Of a DNA stretch of 64,000 nt, positions 42,403 through 54,322 are shown piece after piece. The notes under the pieces are model-generated. The model ran no database searches. It saw only the letters and a program-made list of their open reading frames with translations, and was not told the DNA's origin. A program made the position numbers and the translations under genes. Numbering within the stretch: position 1 is the first letter of the stretch; each line of letters starts with the position of its first letter. Source of the DNA: Bufo bufo (Eukaryota > Chordata > Amphibia > Anura > Bufonidae); NCBI RefSeq assembly GCF_905171765.1, contig NC_053392.1, forward strand, positions 398,750,119 through 398,814,118. The letters are read 5' to 3'.

Positions 42403-42751
42403 AACTATCTTTTAGGTGTTTTCTGGTACTTTAATACTGATGGCCTATCTTCAGAATAGGCCATCAATATTTGATCACAGGGGGTCCAACACCCCACTTC
42501 CCCACCAATCAGGTATTCTGCCTCTCTAATACACCCTTAAGCCTATCTGATGCCAGCGGGTGTAAGACATCTTTCTTTCTCATCTTCTAGGGCTTGTAAG
42601 TCCTAGGACTCTTTAGTGTGTTATATACCAATTTTCAGTGCAGTTGGAGCATATCTGATTCTAGTAGATTCGATTTGGACCCAAATCGAATGTTTTGAAA
42701 AATTCTAAGAATCTGAGACAAAAGGAATTTCAAGAAATTGGCTCATCTCTA
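42403..42751. mobile_element. hAT-type end and T2-like fragment
   Basis: GATGGCCTATCTTCAGAATAGGCCATC and GTCCAACACCCCACTTCCCC (42440-42505) are typical of a T2-type MITE interior whose left end may be the one at 39125. The right part ends AATTGGCTCATCTCTA at 42751, i.e. the inverse of TAGAGATGAGC, a hAT-type terminus. Neither element is complete. Confidence 0.4.
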
Positions 42752-43596
42752 AAGCATAGTTCATTAAAATTAAAGTACTGAAAAACAACTTTAAGCCATG
42801 TTTTCATGTTCAAATGTTGACTAAAACATATTTCTGGAAATGTTGTCACCTGGGAAAGGTTTAACATTCTTGAAATATCAGTGTAAGTGTAACTTTTTGA
42901 GAAAATTTACTACAGCGTTTAAAGGCAGATGGAGCACAGTATTCATACATAACAGTGCTGGTACATTTTGAGGATTAATTGTGATATTACGCTGTAACAT
43001 TGAGTTACGGTATATGCATCAAAACAGAAGTTATAAAGCGTACCTGAGCTGTACTTCATTGTACAATCATAACTGTGAAGCAATATGTCTTTTTTGGGCT
43101 TCCTTGCTTCACCTGCACAGCTAGATGCATTTTTCACTCACAGCTGGTGACCTGGTGACATGAAAACAACTCTGCTGTGCAACGATGGCAAAATAACAGC
43201 AGTGTAAAGAACTATAGTTCCCATGATTCCTCTCCACTCTCACAGATATTGCTTTTACCTACAGCAGCACTCCCTGTCTTTATGGCAACACACTCTGCTA
43301 CCGACAGGCTTTTTACAGGATTATTGGCCATAAAGAACATTCCATGTAAAAGACCCATAGATCAGCTAATAAATGAACAATTGCTGACTTATCAGATCAT
43401 TTATGGTCTCGTAAAATAATCTTTTGTTGGTACCGCACTACTCTGTGTAAAAAGGGATGTGCTACCAACAACAATGTATATGAATGGCTGCAAGAATGAT
43501 CTGATTATTCATGCAGCCATTCATTTAGGCGATTATTTCCTGGCTTTAAGGTCTCTAAATGAGTGCTGATCGACATGCTATCAATTGCCATTATTA
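42752..43596. other. Intronic DNA without recognisable gene
   Basis: No gene or clear element found. Ends in the TTA (43594-43596) that flanks the next MITE. Confidence 0.5.
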
Positions 43597-43821
43597 GGCT
43601 AGTTTCACATTTGCAGCACAGAAATCCGGCTGTCTGATCTGGCAGACAATGCTGGGAATTGGCTGGACACAAAGACACAAACTGCAGCCTTTGCCTATTT
43701 GTCGGAAAGTGGCCGGATCTGTGCCGGAGAATTCTGGCAGGCTGTTCTCTGCCGACACAGCCTGTCGGAATCCACGTTGCGGATGTTAAAATAATAGAAA
43801 TCTGCCTGTGTAGAAGGGCCC
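43597..43821. mobile_element. Harbinger-type MITE, ~225 bp
   Basis: TTA (43594-43596) GGCTAGTTTCACATTTGC ... GTGTAGAAGGGCCC TTA (43822-43824). The ends are only partly inverse. The interior has CGGCTGTCTGATCTGGCAGA and GCCTGTCGGAATCC blocks. Assignment rests on style and the TTA flanks. Confidence 0.55.
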
Positions 43822-44126
43822 TTAGACACTACTCAATTTGCTATCTGCTGCCCATCATATGACACACTCCCCATCCAGAGACAAGGAAGGAAGGGGAAGT
43901 GGAGATTGCAGGGAGAGAAGAGGACAGGATGTGTGATGTCCCATACTTCTCAGAGGGGGAGAGGGGAGTCAGAGTACAGAATGTTACACAAGCAGGTGTT
44001 AAACACCAGGACCTTTTTCACATGACTGCAAGTGAGGCTGACATTTTAAAAACTGACAGTTATTAGTGTGCCTCATATTCCAAAGTGTTGTGACTTAGCA
44101 GGAATGAGGCATAAAAGGGACATTGC

Positions 44127-44577
44127 TTAAAGGGGTTGTCTCACTTAAGTAGCATTTATCATGCAGAGAAAGTTAATACAAGCCACTTACTAATGTATTG
44201 TTATTATCCATATTGCTTCCTTTACTGGCTGGATTCATTTTTCTATCACATTATACACTAGTCGTTTCCATGGTTACAGTCCACCCTGCAATCCATCAGT
44301 GGTGGTCATGCCTGTACAATATAGGAAAAAGCAGTAGCCTATTTGCTCTTCCATGGTCCCAGCTGACGCTTTTTACTATAGTGTGCCAGCATGGGCACCA
44401 CTGATGGATTGCAGGGTGGTATGTAACCATGGAAACGAGCAGTGTATAATGTGATGGAAAAATGAATCCAGCCAGCAAAGGAAGCAATATGGATAATAAC
44501 AATACATTAGTAAGTGGCTTGTATTAACTTTCTCTACATGATAAATGCCACTTACTGAAGTGAAACAACCCCTTTAA
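44127..44577. mobile_element. T2/Kolobok-type MITE, 451 bp
   Basis: TTAAAGGGGTTGTCTCACTT ... AAGTGAAACAACCCCTTTAA with TTAA borders. Long inverted arms: CTTACTAATGTATTGTTATT against AATAACAATACATTAGTAAG, and CCATCAGTGGTGGTC against its inverse. Twin mirror-image frames (MLLSILLPLLAGFIF...) arise from the palindrome and are not genes. Confidence 0.88.
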
Positions 44578-44600
44578 GATGCACCCCAAATGCTCCAAAA

Positions 44601-45287
44601 TTAAAGGGTTTCTATGACTTCGTTTCACCTATTTAGCTTTCAGACACTAGCGATCCGCTAGTGTCTGCTCTATCTAACCATCCTAATATAAGAGCTTATT
44701 GTCCTGCCGTTTAGCTAAAAAAATAACTTATATAGATATGCAAATGAGCCTCTAGGTGCTATGGGGGCGTGATTAGCACCTAGAGGCTCCGTCTACCTTA
44801 ACAAACTGCCGCCGCCCAGCGCGTCCCTCCAGCCCGCCCATCTCCTCCGGAATGCGATGCTCCTCGTATTCGGCGCATGCGCAGTGAATGTCTGATCGCT
44901 TCCCTGCTCAGACATCTCCACTGCGCCTGTTCCTCGGAGCACTATGACGTCATCGGCGCAGGCGCAGTGGAGATGTCTGAGCAGGGAAGCGATCAGACAT
45001 TCACTGCGCATGCGCCGAATACGAGGAGCATCGCATTCCGGACGAGATGGGCGGGCTGGAGGGACGCGCTGGGCGGCGGCAGTTTGTTAAGGTAGACGGA
45101 GCCTCTAGGTGCTAATCACGCCCCCATAGCACCTAGAGGCTCATTTGCATATCTATATAAGTTATTTTTTTAGCTAAACGGCAGGACAATAAGCTCTTAT
45201 ATTAGGATGGTTAGATAAAGCAGACACTAGCGGATCGCTAGTGTCTGAAAGCTAAATAGGTGAAACGAAGTGATAGAAACCCTTTAA
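44601..45287. mobile_element. T2/Kolobok MITE, 687-bp palindrome (copy 2)
   Basis: Same length and ends as the copy at 12734-13420, with TTAA at 44601-44604 and 45284-45287. The asymmetric centre reads in the opposite direction (GTTCCTCGGAGCACTATGAC first), so this copy is inverted relative to copy 1. TGACGTCA at 44945-44952. Only a few base differences separate the copies by eye. Confidence 0.93.
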
Positions 45288-45410
45288 GCCAGCTAATAGG
45301 TGTTGTAAACTTATACTAGGCAGTCTAAAAGAGCAACAGATGTATCTTCCATCATCAACCACCATAATAAATCTGATGCATTTGTAGTTAGTCTTAGTTT
45401 ATGCTGTCTA

Positions 45411-45947
45411 AGTATAAGGCCTCATGCACACAGCAATTGCGGTCCTCAAAGCGCGGTAAACATTCGTGCAGCGTGGTCTGTCCGCACCGCAAAAAATATG
45501 ACGTCATATTTATTTGCGGTGCGGAACAACAGAAAGAAACACCACGTTAGCACTCCGTAGTGCTTCCGGTGTTCCGTTCCGTGACTCCGTACCGCATCTC
45601 CGGAATTGCGGGGCTCTCCATGGGGCTCCATGGGGCTGCCAGGAACCCCGGTGATGTCACCGGCACTGATGGGCGGGATTTAGCTCTGCCCTAGCCAGTA
45701 AAACGGCTAGGGCAGAGCTAAAGCCCACCCCTCAGAGTCGGTGACGTCACCGAACACACTGCCGGGCGGAAGTTACCGCCCGGCAGTGTGTTATTGAAAA
45801 CAAAAGAGCCTGTGCCCTGCGCGATTTAGCGCAGGGCAAGGGAGCGCATCGGAGCATGAGATGCTCCGATGCTAGCCTCAGGGGGGCTGCCTGCGTGAAA
45901 ATAAGGGTATGTCCAGGTTCAGGTCTGAACCCGGACAACCCCTTTAA
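45411..45947. mobile_element. Composite MITE: Harbinger-type left end, T2-type right end
   Basis: It starts TAAGGCCTCATGCACACAGC and ends GAACCCGGACAACCCCTTTAA. Inner hairpins: TTTAGCTCTGCCCTAGCC / GGCTAGGGCAGAGCTAAA (45669-45722), CACACTGCCGGGCGG / CCGCCCGGCAGTGTG (45755-45791), ATCGGAGCATGAGATGCTCCGAT (45849-45871). TGACGTCA at 45499-45506 and 45742-45749. Probably two overlapping MITE remnants. Confidence 0.55.
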
Positions 45948-47141
45948 GGTGAAAAGTGGTCCGGTAGTGAAGGGGGTAAATATCAGCAAGCTTCATCACA
46001 AACATATGGACACTGGATCAAGTGAAGGATCAGGATCCGCGCTGACAGCAGAACACCTGTGGGAGCACACAAACATAAACCTTCAGCAAGATTTACATTC
46101 AAATTGCAAAAAGGGTCGTGACTCGTGAGCTGTTCCACATGCATGTAATTAAAAATGTTATATAGCCACTGAGTTATTCAATAAAAGGTATCTGTATAGC
46201 GTCACCTGCTATTTGTTATTTTTATTATGTCTTTATCCGGCTCACTAAGATGGCTGCACATGCTCAGTTTAATCCTTCAACTGCCTCCTGAGTTGTGTTA
46301 GGGAGAGAGCTGCAGTAGAATGGACATACCCCCTTAGCTGCAGCAGAAAGGACCCCCCCCCCCCCCCCCCCCGAGCTGTCCACTTGATATAAATCTATCA
46401 GAGCAATGATTGGGGAGATCTCTGTATCCATGTGAGGTACATGGCTGGTTCTAGCTTTGTTAGAAAGAAATTGTCATGTACTAAATCATGGCTGATTTTC
46501 ATTTTTTACATAAATCATGGGATAACCCCTTTAAGGAAGCAGTCAGGAGGTAAATGCCTTAGTTTATCATGTGGTCACCCAACCACATGGTGGCCGTATT
46601 TCTGTTACTGACACAGGACAGCATTAAGGCACATATCTATAGGCACTGCAGCATTGATGTGTCTCCCATGTGTCATATTAGTGGGTCACATGACACACTG
46701 GAGATATGTCACCGCTGGAGCCAGCCATTGGCTGCAGTGGCTATGTGACCCATTTCAAACTGGATTTTGACTCAGAGAGCTTCTGCAGCAGCCCAGGCCA
46801 TTTATTCATAATGTATACTTGTAGCAATGCATTAATGTATGTACACATTTAATTTGTAAGACATTTATATCAACAAATTTTTATTGTTACTTATTGTTAT
46901 ATTGTAATTGTGTTTTTATAAATAGGTAGTTTTTATTTCTACTTATTTTTTGTAAGATGAAATATCTTGTTATAAGATTATGACCATTGATCGACTGAAA
47001 GCCTAATTTTGCCATTAAAAACTGCCCACTAACTTAACAAAACCATTACTAACTATGTACATAATCTTAAAATTAGTTATGTAAAACACAACTATTTGTT
47101 TATCTGAAACCTGGTGATTATTTGCTTTCTTTCAATATCAG
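45948..47141 (+). other. Intron 2 of SLC22A3, 3' end, with a T2-type fragment
   Basis: A T2-type right end (GGGATAACCCCTTTAA) lies at about 46510-46525, and a poly-C run at 46351-46372. The rest (46530-47141) is AT-rich intron. The acceptor TTTGCTTTCTTTCAATATCAG ends at 47141. Confidence 0.5.
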
Positions 47142-47296
47142 ATATGGAAGAAAAGTCACATACCTGATTTCGTCTTTTGGAGTTGGACTATGTGGAATCA
47201 TTGTAGCATTTGCACCAAACTTTTACATTTTGGTGTTTTTTCGTTTTCTACAAGGTATCTTTGGGAAAGGAACATGGATGACATGCTATGTTATTA
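47142..47296 (+). CDS. SLC22A3: SLC22A3 (OCT3-like) exon 3
   Basis: The second exon of the same transporter, 155 bp, again the length I expect for exon 3 in the SLC22 family. The acceptor is a T-rich tract ending CAG (47139-47141); the donor GTAAGT at 47297 is a perfect consensus. It completes the Arg codon begun in exon 2, then reads YGRKV, the third transmembrane segment with [15 protein letters not shown], and segment 4 with FRFLQG and the block [12 protein letters not shown], which is characteristic of OCT3. No stop or frameshift is present. Intron 2 between the two exons is 31.1 kb and consists almost wholly of transposons. An antisense L1/Tx1-like fragment starts about 50 bp downstream of the donor. 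Exon 4 is not in the window. Confidence 0.92.
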
Positions 47297-47349
47297 GTAA
47301 GTAAATTATTAACATTATTGTTTTTTTCTAAAACTATGTGCCAATATAA

Positions 47350-48785
47350 TCTTGTTCATAAGAATTGCAGAACCATTACTTGAAAGTCATGAGGGAAACC
47401 AACATAGTCAATCCATCTCGCCTCTACAAAACAGAAAAGCGACGCATGCCCAACCTTCTCCGCCTCTCAACCTCCTCATAGATCTTTATTTGGGACATAA
47501 TCTGTCTCCACTCCTCAAATACCGGAGAAATGGGGGATCCCCATCTCTTAACTATCAAAGCCTTAGCGATCAGAAAACCCTTCAGCCAGCTCAATTGATG
47601 TATAGAAGAGTTTGAATTTTCTGGTATACAGACACCCAGAATTACGGAGATCATATCCGGTGCACATGATTGGGGGAAATCCCCCTGCAATGCTGTAAAT
47701 ACCTGCTCCCAAAAGCACTTTATCACACTACATTCCCATAAAAGATGAGTGTATCCAACATTGGGGATACCGCACTTTTGACAGAAAAATTCACGACCTC
47801 TGTTGTTAGCGAACTTAGCCTGCATTTGCGGTGTGTAGTATAGCCTTGTGTAAGATCTTAAACTGGATCTTAAGCTGGATGCCGGTACTACCCTTTTGAT
47901 TTTTTTAAAAATCTGTGGCCAGGGGAGGGGGGAGGATTTCAGTTCCTGCTCCCATTTATGTATGCTTTTAAAAGGGAACACAGTGGACAGGGATTCTCGC
48001 ATTTTCAAATAAAACTGTGCCATTTTAATCTTTTTCCCTAAGTGAAGGAAACAATAATCAAAGAATGAATGTTGTTGACTGATCATATATGTTTTATTAA
48101 GTGTGGCTTTGTGTGCATGTTTTAAACGTGCGTACATAAATCAGTCTAAGAAAGTGTTTGTGAAATTAAAGTCCCCTAAAACTTTAAAGCGATCTCCAAC
48201 AAACAAGTGTGCCACTCTAGAAATACCCCTACAACTCCAATAAGTGTAATCCGTTATTTTCAAAAATTCCAGTAAATTCCGATTATCCCACAACGGGGTG
48301 AAATGAAAAGCATGTGACACCTGCAAAATCGTTTTCCATGTATCCCAGACCTTCTGTAGAGTTCTAGGGATTACACATCTAGTGTCCAAAACACCAAATT
48401 GTGCCGTTTCTAAGTACATAAAAATATTCTCAATTGACCTACATGTTACCCTAGTTAAATACTGCCCTAGTGCATTCTCTCCAGAATAACAACATCTTTG
48501 TACCTGCACAGAAAAAAAATACCCTTGAAAAAAAGGGAGTGACAGTCCCCCTTCTGACTCAGCCAGCCATAGATACCTCTGCTTTATTCGGACCCTCTTC
48601 CTCCCCCAAATTAGATCATTTATTAAAGCTTCCAATCTATAAAAAAAAGGCGTCCTCTATCCAAATGGGGGAGGCGCAGATCGGATATAAAATCAGAGGT
48701 AGTTTGATCATTTTTACTAGTGCCAGTCGATCAGATTGCGATATTAGCATAAATAACATGTTAACTTTATTCTGTATATTGCAGT
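47350..48785 (-). pseudogene. L1/Tx1-like LINE ORF2, C-terminal part, antisense
   Basis: The tail of a non-LTR retrotransposon ORF2 downstream of the reverse-transcriptase core. On the minus strand: RLALVKMIKLPLILYPICASPIW (about 48740-48660), a frameshift near 48637 in a T-run, LINDLIWGRKRVRIKQRYLWL, GGLSLPFFQGYFF, WDTWKTIL, an in-frame TAG at 48141-48143, then SSLRSYTRLYYTPQM, and the Cys/His-type end FCQKCGIPNVGYTHLLWEC ... KCFWEQVF typical of L1-clade C-termini. It stops at 47424. The 5' part is missing. The FIWG-like and LWEC motifs place it in the L1/Tx1 group; the exact clade is uncertain. Confidence 0.82.
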
Positions 48786-48992
48786 AGGAGCCTGGCTTTC
48801 TATTACAGAAGACAGAGCTGAGCCTGCACCAAGACAGCACCATATATGTATAGTGGCTACTTTTAACTTCCTGGTGGCAACGCCATAAATATATGGCGCA
48901 CATTGTCAGGGAGTTAAAAAGGCTAATAAGTTACCAGGTCTAAATGGCACACAATGCTGTGTTCTAAACGAATTAAAGAAGTTGACCACTTA
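48786..48992. other. Short unassigned stretch
   Basis: Contains AACGCCATAAATATATGGCGC hairpin-like sequence (48880-48900); otherwise nothing recognised. Ends in the TTA (48990-48992) flanking the next MITE. Confidence 0.4.
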
Positions 48993-49176
48993 GGCTTGGT
49001 TCACACGGGCGAGTATTCCGCGCGGGTGCAATGCGGTAGGTGAACGTATTGCACCCGCACTGAATCCTGACCCATTCATTTCTATGGGGCTGTTCAGATG
49101 AGCGGTGATTTTCACGCATCACTTGTGCGTTGCGTGAAAATCGCAGCATGCTCTATATTCTCGTGTAAACCCAGCC
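48993..49176. mobile_element. PIF/Harbinger-type MITE, 184 bp, complete
   Basis: TTA (48990-48992) GGCTTGGTTCACACGGGCG ... CTCGTGTAAACCCAGCC TTA (49177-49179). The interior (CGCGCGGGTGCAATGCGG, GATTTTCACGCATCACTTG) is shared with the MITEs at 24853 and 31001, of which it looks like a short form. Confidence 0.85.
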
Positions 49177-49179
49177 TTA

Positions 49180-49983
49180 AAAAAAAATTATATGAAAAGG
49201 CAATAAACCATTAAGTTTTGGTAATAAAATAATGAGAAGTTCTAATAATAATCTTTCCTGGTCCTCAGTCAATTATCCAGTGCCAAATAATCCTGTCACA
49301 TGTTTTCGAGGCTGTTCCTTAATATGAGATGGCCTTGCTACATTTTAAACCCTCCTTCCTGACTCAAACGCAATTCAAACTACTGACTCTTGTTTTATAA
49401 GCTGACAACCAGACAATCTCACAGTCATGGAAAAAAAAGTTTAGTCATCTTTCATGAAATCAAATGTAGACTTGATAATATCTGTGTTAGTGAAAAACTT
49501 ACCATAATTCTCTTCAATTCTGATACCAACTTTGAAAAGGTATAATTTTTTAGATCTGACATGTCTACCCTTGCAAATCTTCCCAATACCTCACAGGTTT
49601 ATGGCTTCCACAAATAGCAAATTATTCACATGTGTTCCAACTCCACAGTGGAAAAGGTTGTTTCTCCTCTTTCTGGGACAACCAAGGAGGCAATGTTGAA
49701 GATGAATCATGTGTCTGCTGCTAAGCTACATCATGGATACAGACACCACCTCTGTGGTTAATACCACTCATACTGTACACTGACAGGTGGAGACCTTTTT
49801 TTTGCACAGCAAATATATATTAAAAAAACTATATTTAAACTGTGAAAGTTGACACTTTACCACTTTCTTATTTTTTTTCACCATAAAATGGCTGTCCCTG
49901 TTAAGTACCCTGATGGATCATTATTTGTGATATTTCAGTATACTACTAGGTAGGCTGTTTCCATAAACTAGCAATGGTTTGTT
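49180..49983. other. Intronic DNA without recognisable gene
   Basis: Nothing recognisable apart from T-runs. Ends immediately before the hAT-type terminus at 49984. Confidence 0.45.
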
Positions 49984-51129
49984 TTAGAGATGAGTGAACC
50001 ACTCAAGATTCGGTTCAGCTCAGGTTTGCCAAACTTTTGAGAAAGTTCAGTTTGGACCCGAATCAATTCAGGCCAAACCAACGTTGCTCCAATTGCCCTG
50101 AAAATTAGTATGTAACCCCCTATAGCCTCCTAGGACTCATCATTTTTTTGTATTATTATCCCCCCACCCCCTCAACCTCTTAAACGCAATGACAGCAATA
50201 GTAAATGAGCGTGTTTAAAAACACACTGCTCTGGCACATGTCTCATGCTTTATTATATTCCAAAGTTTCCAAAAACTGTCCTTTATTAGGGGCAGATGAT
50301 GTTTAAACACACGGTGTTATGGGGCAAAAAAGTGGCTGGGGGGACCAAGCGTTCAAAAATTATGCCTTGACAGGGTCAGAATGCCTGCCCATACAACACG
50401 CACAAATGTTGAGTATCAGAAGAAAAAGTGGCTCTTTGAGAACAAGCCTAAAAAAATTCTCTCTTTTAATTGGGACCAGCAGCACTGCAGTGTGGATGTG
50501 GAAAGGGTATGGATATATTGGCATTTAGCCGAAATACTAGCAGCAGTAGAAGCAGCATAGCATGAAACATGCAGGGCAGCAGAATGGCTGTCTATGGGTA
50601 GTAGTAGAAATAGTAATAGTAGTATGCATTAATAGTGGTGGCAGTAGGGGATTAGCTGTGTAGAGCTGTGGTGCCTATATTTGTGTTTGCCTGCCCACGT
50701 CTTATTTTGCTCTTGCACAGCTTGCACAAGGCAATGCTTCTGTCTTCCGGCAGAAAAAAATGTCAGAGTCAGAGGCAGCTGAGCTCAGCTTAGCATTGGC
50801 ATGTTTTTAGCCCAACTCAACCACAGCATCACCGGCATCACCAGATCACAAAGCAAACATAGCCCTGGCTCCTCTTTGGGAGGTACATGGCCTCTACTCT
50901 ATATTGCTGCCTCCATCACGCTCCTTCTCTGATGTTGCCTCCTACTCAGCACCCTGATCTGGCTCCCAGGTCCTGTCCAGCACACAATTGTCATCGGAGT
51001 CCTCACCCTCCCTTTCGCTTCTATCAAACTGTGGGATATCATGGTGGGTTCTCTTGGCCCCCCTTCCCTGCTCTGCCCTGACTGCCACTGTCGCAGCAGG
51101 GACAACTGTGGCCTACTACTACCACTAGT

Positions 51130-51505
51130 AGATAATATTGTGCGCAACCCTGTGTATTGGTGTAGTGACCACTTATATGCTGGTTTTAATCATATGAACA
51201 ATATCCCTCCCAAAATTGTTATTGGAAACGTGTTGATGCAGAAATAAATGGAAACGAGTTTAGGCCTAAATTCGTTATCACTCACAGATTTCGGTGCAGT
51301 ATCCTGTGTACTAGTGTACTAATCACCTATATGCTGGTTTAATAAAATTGAACCCACCAAAGAAAATAAAATTTCAACCAGGTGTATATGGAATAAATGG
51401 AAAAGGACTATTGAGGCCTGATGCTCAATTTCATGTTAACACTCACCGGTAAATTGTTGCCCTACCTTGTGTATTGGCATACTGATCACCAATATGCTGG
51501 TTTAA
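51130..51505. repeat. ~170-bp tandem repeat, continuing at 54327-54500
   Basis: Successive units share TGTGTATTGGTGTAGTGACC / TGTGTACTAGTGTACTAATC / TGTGTATTGGCATACTGATC, followed by ATATGCTGGTTTAA and TTGAACCCACCAAA. The last unit is cut at TTTAA by the piggyBac element and resumes with TTAATTATATTGAACCCACC at 54323. Confidence 0.85.
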
Positions 51506-54322
51506 CCCCTTAGGGACCCATGACGTATCGGTACGGCATGGTTCCCGAGTCCTTAAGGTCCCATGACGTACCAGTACGTCATGTATAGTTCCAATCACCG
51601 CCACCCGGCATCGGAACCCCGCATCGGCGATCGCTGCAAACCGCAGGTCAATTCAGACCTGCGGCTTTTATCTGGTGCGGCGGCGGTGGTGCCATCGGGT
51701 CCCCATGGAGCTGTGGGGGGGACCCGATGGCATGGAAGGCAGCGCGATGCCTTCCTGAGGCATCTGCGCTGCCTTCTGGTGAACAGCCTGTGAGATCCAG
51801 CCCCCTGGATCTCACAGGCCAGAAGCTGTATGAGTAATACTCACTGTATTACTCATACAGCCAATGCATTCCAATACAAAAGTATTGGAATGCATTGTAA
51901 AGGATTAGACGCCCAAAAGTTCAAGTGAAAAAAAGTTGAAAAAATTAAGTTTTCCCCCCAAAAAATTAAGTTTCAAGTAAAAATAAACAAAAATGTCATT
52001 TTCCCCAAATAAAGTAAAAAAAAATTGGTAAAAAATAGGGGGAAAAAAAAGTATACATATTAGGTATCGCCGCGTCCTTATAGACCGGCTCTATAAAAAT
52101 ATCACATGACCTAACCCCTCAGATGAACATCGTAAAAAATTTAAAATAAAAACTGTGCTAAATAAACCATTTATTGTCACCTTACATCACAAAAAGTGTA
52201 ATAGCAAGCATCACAAAAAGTCACACGCACCCCAAAATAGTGCCAATAAAACCATCATCTCATCCCACAAAAATCATGCCCTACCTAAGGTAATCGCCCA
52301 AACACTGAAAAAATTATGGCTCTCAGACTATGGAAACACTAAAACATGATTTTTGTTGATTCAAAAAAGAAATCATTGTGTAAACTTACATGAATAAAAA
52401 AAATGTATACATATTATGTATCGCCGCATCCGTGACAACCTGGTCTATAAAAATATCACATGATCTAACCTGTCAGATGAATGTTGTAAATAACAAAAAA
52501 TAAAAACTGTGCCAAAACAGCTATTTCTTGTTATCTTGCCTCACAAAAAGTGTAATATAGAGCAACCAAAAATCATATGTACCCTAAACTAGTACCAACA
52601 ATACTGCCACCCTATCCCGTAGTTTCTAAAATGGTGCCACTTTTTTGGAGTTTCTACTCTAGGGGTGTATCAGGGGGGCTTCAAATGGGACATGGTGTCA
52701 AAAAAAACAGTCCAGCAAAATCTGCCTTCCAAAAACCGTATGGCATTCCTTTCCTTCTGCGCCCTGCCGTGTGCCTGTATAGCTTTTTACGACCACATAT
52801 GGTGTGTTTCTGTAAACTACAGAATCAGGGCCATAAATATTGAGTTTTGTTTGGCTGTTAACCCTTGCTTTGTTACTGGGAAAAATGGATTAAAATGGAA
52901 AATTTGCCAAAAAATTGAAATTCTGAAATTTCATCTCCTTTTGCCAATAACTCTTGTGGAACACCTAAAGGGTTAACGACGTTTGTAAAATCTGTTTTGA
53001 ATACCTTGAGGGGTGTAGTTTCTTTGATGGGGTCACTTTTATAGAGTTTATACTCTAGGGTTGCATCAGGGGGCCTTCAAATTGGACATGGTGTAAAAAA
53101 AAATAGTCCAGCAAAATCTGCCTTCCAAAAACCGTATGGCATTCCTTTCCTTCTGCGCCCTTCCGTGTGCCCGTACAGCGGTTTACGACCACATATGGGG
53201 TGTTTCTGTAAACTACAGAATCAGGGCCATAAATATAGAGTTTTGTTTGGCTGTTAACCCTTGCTTTGTAAAAGTAAAAAAAATATTAAAATGGAAAATC
53301 TGCCAAAAAAGTGAAATTTTGAAATTGTATCTCAATTTTCCATTAATTCTTGTGAAACACCTAAAGGGTTAACGACGTTTGTAAAATCTGTTTTGAATAC
53401 CTTGAGGGGTGTAGTTTCTTAGATGGGGTCACTTTTATGGAGTTTCTACTCTAGGCGTGCATCAGGGGGGCTTCAAATGGGACATGGTGTCGAAAAAAAC
53501 AGTCCAGCAAAATCTGCCTTCCAAAAACCGTATGGCATTCCTTTCCTTCTGCGCCCTGCCGTGTGCCCGTACAGTAGTTTACGACCATATATGAGGTGTT
53601 TCTGTAAACTACAGAATCAGGGCCATAAATATTGAGTTTGGTTTGGCTGTTAACCCTTGCTTTGTAACTGGAAAAAAATGATTAAAATGGAAAATCTGCC
53701 AAAAAAGTGAAATTTTGAAATTGTATCTCTATTTTCCATTAATTCTTGTGGAACACCTAAAGGGTTAACAAAGTTTGTAAAATCAGTTTTGAATACCTTG
53801 AGGGGTGTAGTTTCTAGAATGGGTCATTTTTGGGTGGTTTCTATTATGTAAGCCTCGCAAAGTGACTTCAGACCTGAACTGGTCCCTAAAAATTGGGTTT
53901 TTGAAAATTTTGTAAAAATTTTAAGATTTTCTTCTAAACTTCTAAGCCTTGTAACATCCCCAAAAAATAAAATATCATTCCCAAAATGAACCAACCATGA
54001 AGTAGACATATGGGGAATGTAAAGTAATAACAATTTTTTGAGGTATTACTATGTATTATAGAAGTAGAGAAATTGAAACTTGGAAATATGCAATTTTTTA
54101 AAAAATTTGGGTAAATTTGGTATTCTTTTATAAATTAAAATGATTTTTTTTTACTTCATTTTACCACTGTCATGAAGTACAATATGTGACGAAAAAAACA
54201 ATCTCAGAACGGCCTGGATAAGTCAAAGCGTTTTAAAGTTATCAGCACTTAAAGTGACACTGGTCAGATTTGCAAAAAATGGCCAAGTCCTTAAGGTGAA
54301 ATAGGGCTGAGTCCTTAAGGGG
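51506..54322 (+). mobile_element. Non-autonomous piggyBac-type element, 2817 bp
   Basis: The ends CCCCTTAGGGACCCA and (inverted) CCCCTTAAGGACTCA are flanked by TTAA at 51502-51505 and 54323-54326. An undisturbed tandem unit at 51326-51360 shows the same site empty with a single TTAA. No transposase. The left part has a GC-rich palindrome around TGTGAGATCCAGCCCCCTGGATCTCACAG (51790-51820). The right part is a ~390-bp tandem repeat. The right end resembles that of the element at 1-2780. Confidence 0.9.
52610..53830. repeat. ~390-bp tandem repeat inside the piggyBac element, three copies
   Basis: Units begin near 52613, 52998 and 53390, and a fourth starts near 53788. Each contains ACCTTGAGGGGTGTAGTTTC, AACCGTATGGCATTCC, GACCACATATGG and CTACAGAATCAGGGCC. 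The phrase TACCTTG.GG.GT..T also appears in the palindromic units at 1-2340, so the arrays may share an origin. The similar short frames (FLSFCALPCA...) are repeat artefacts. Confidence 0.9.
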
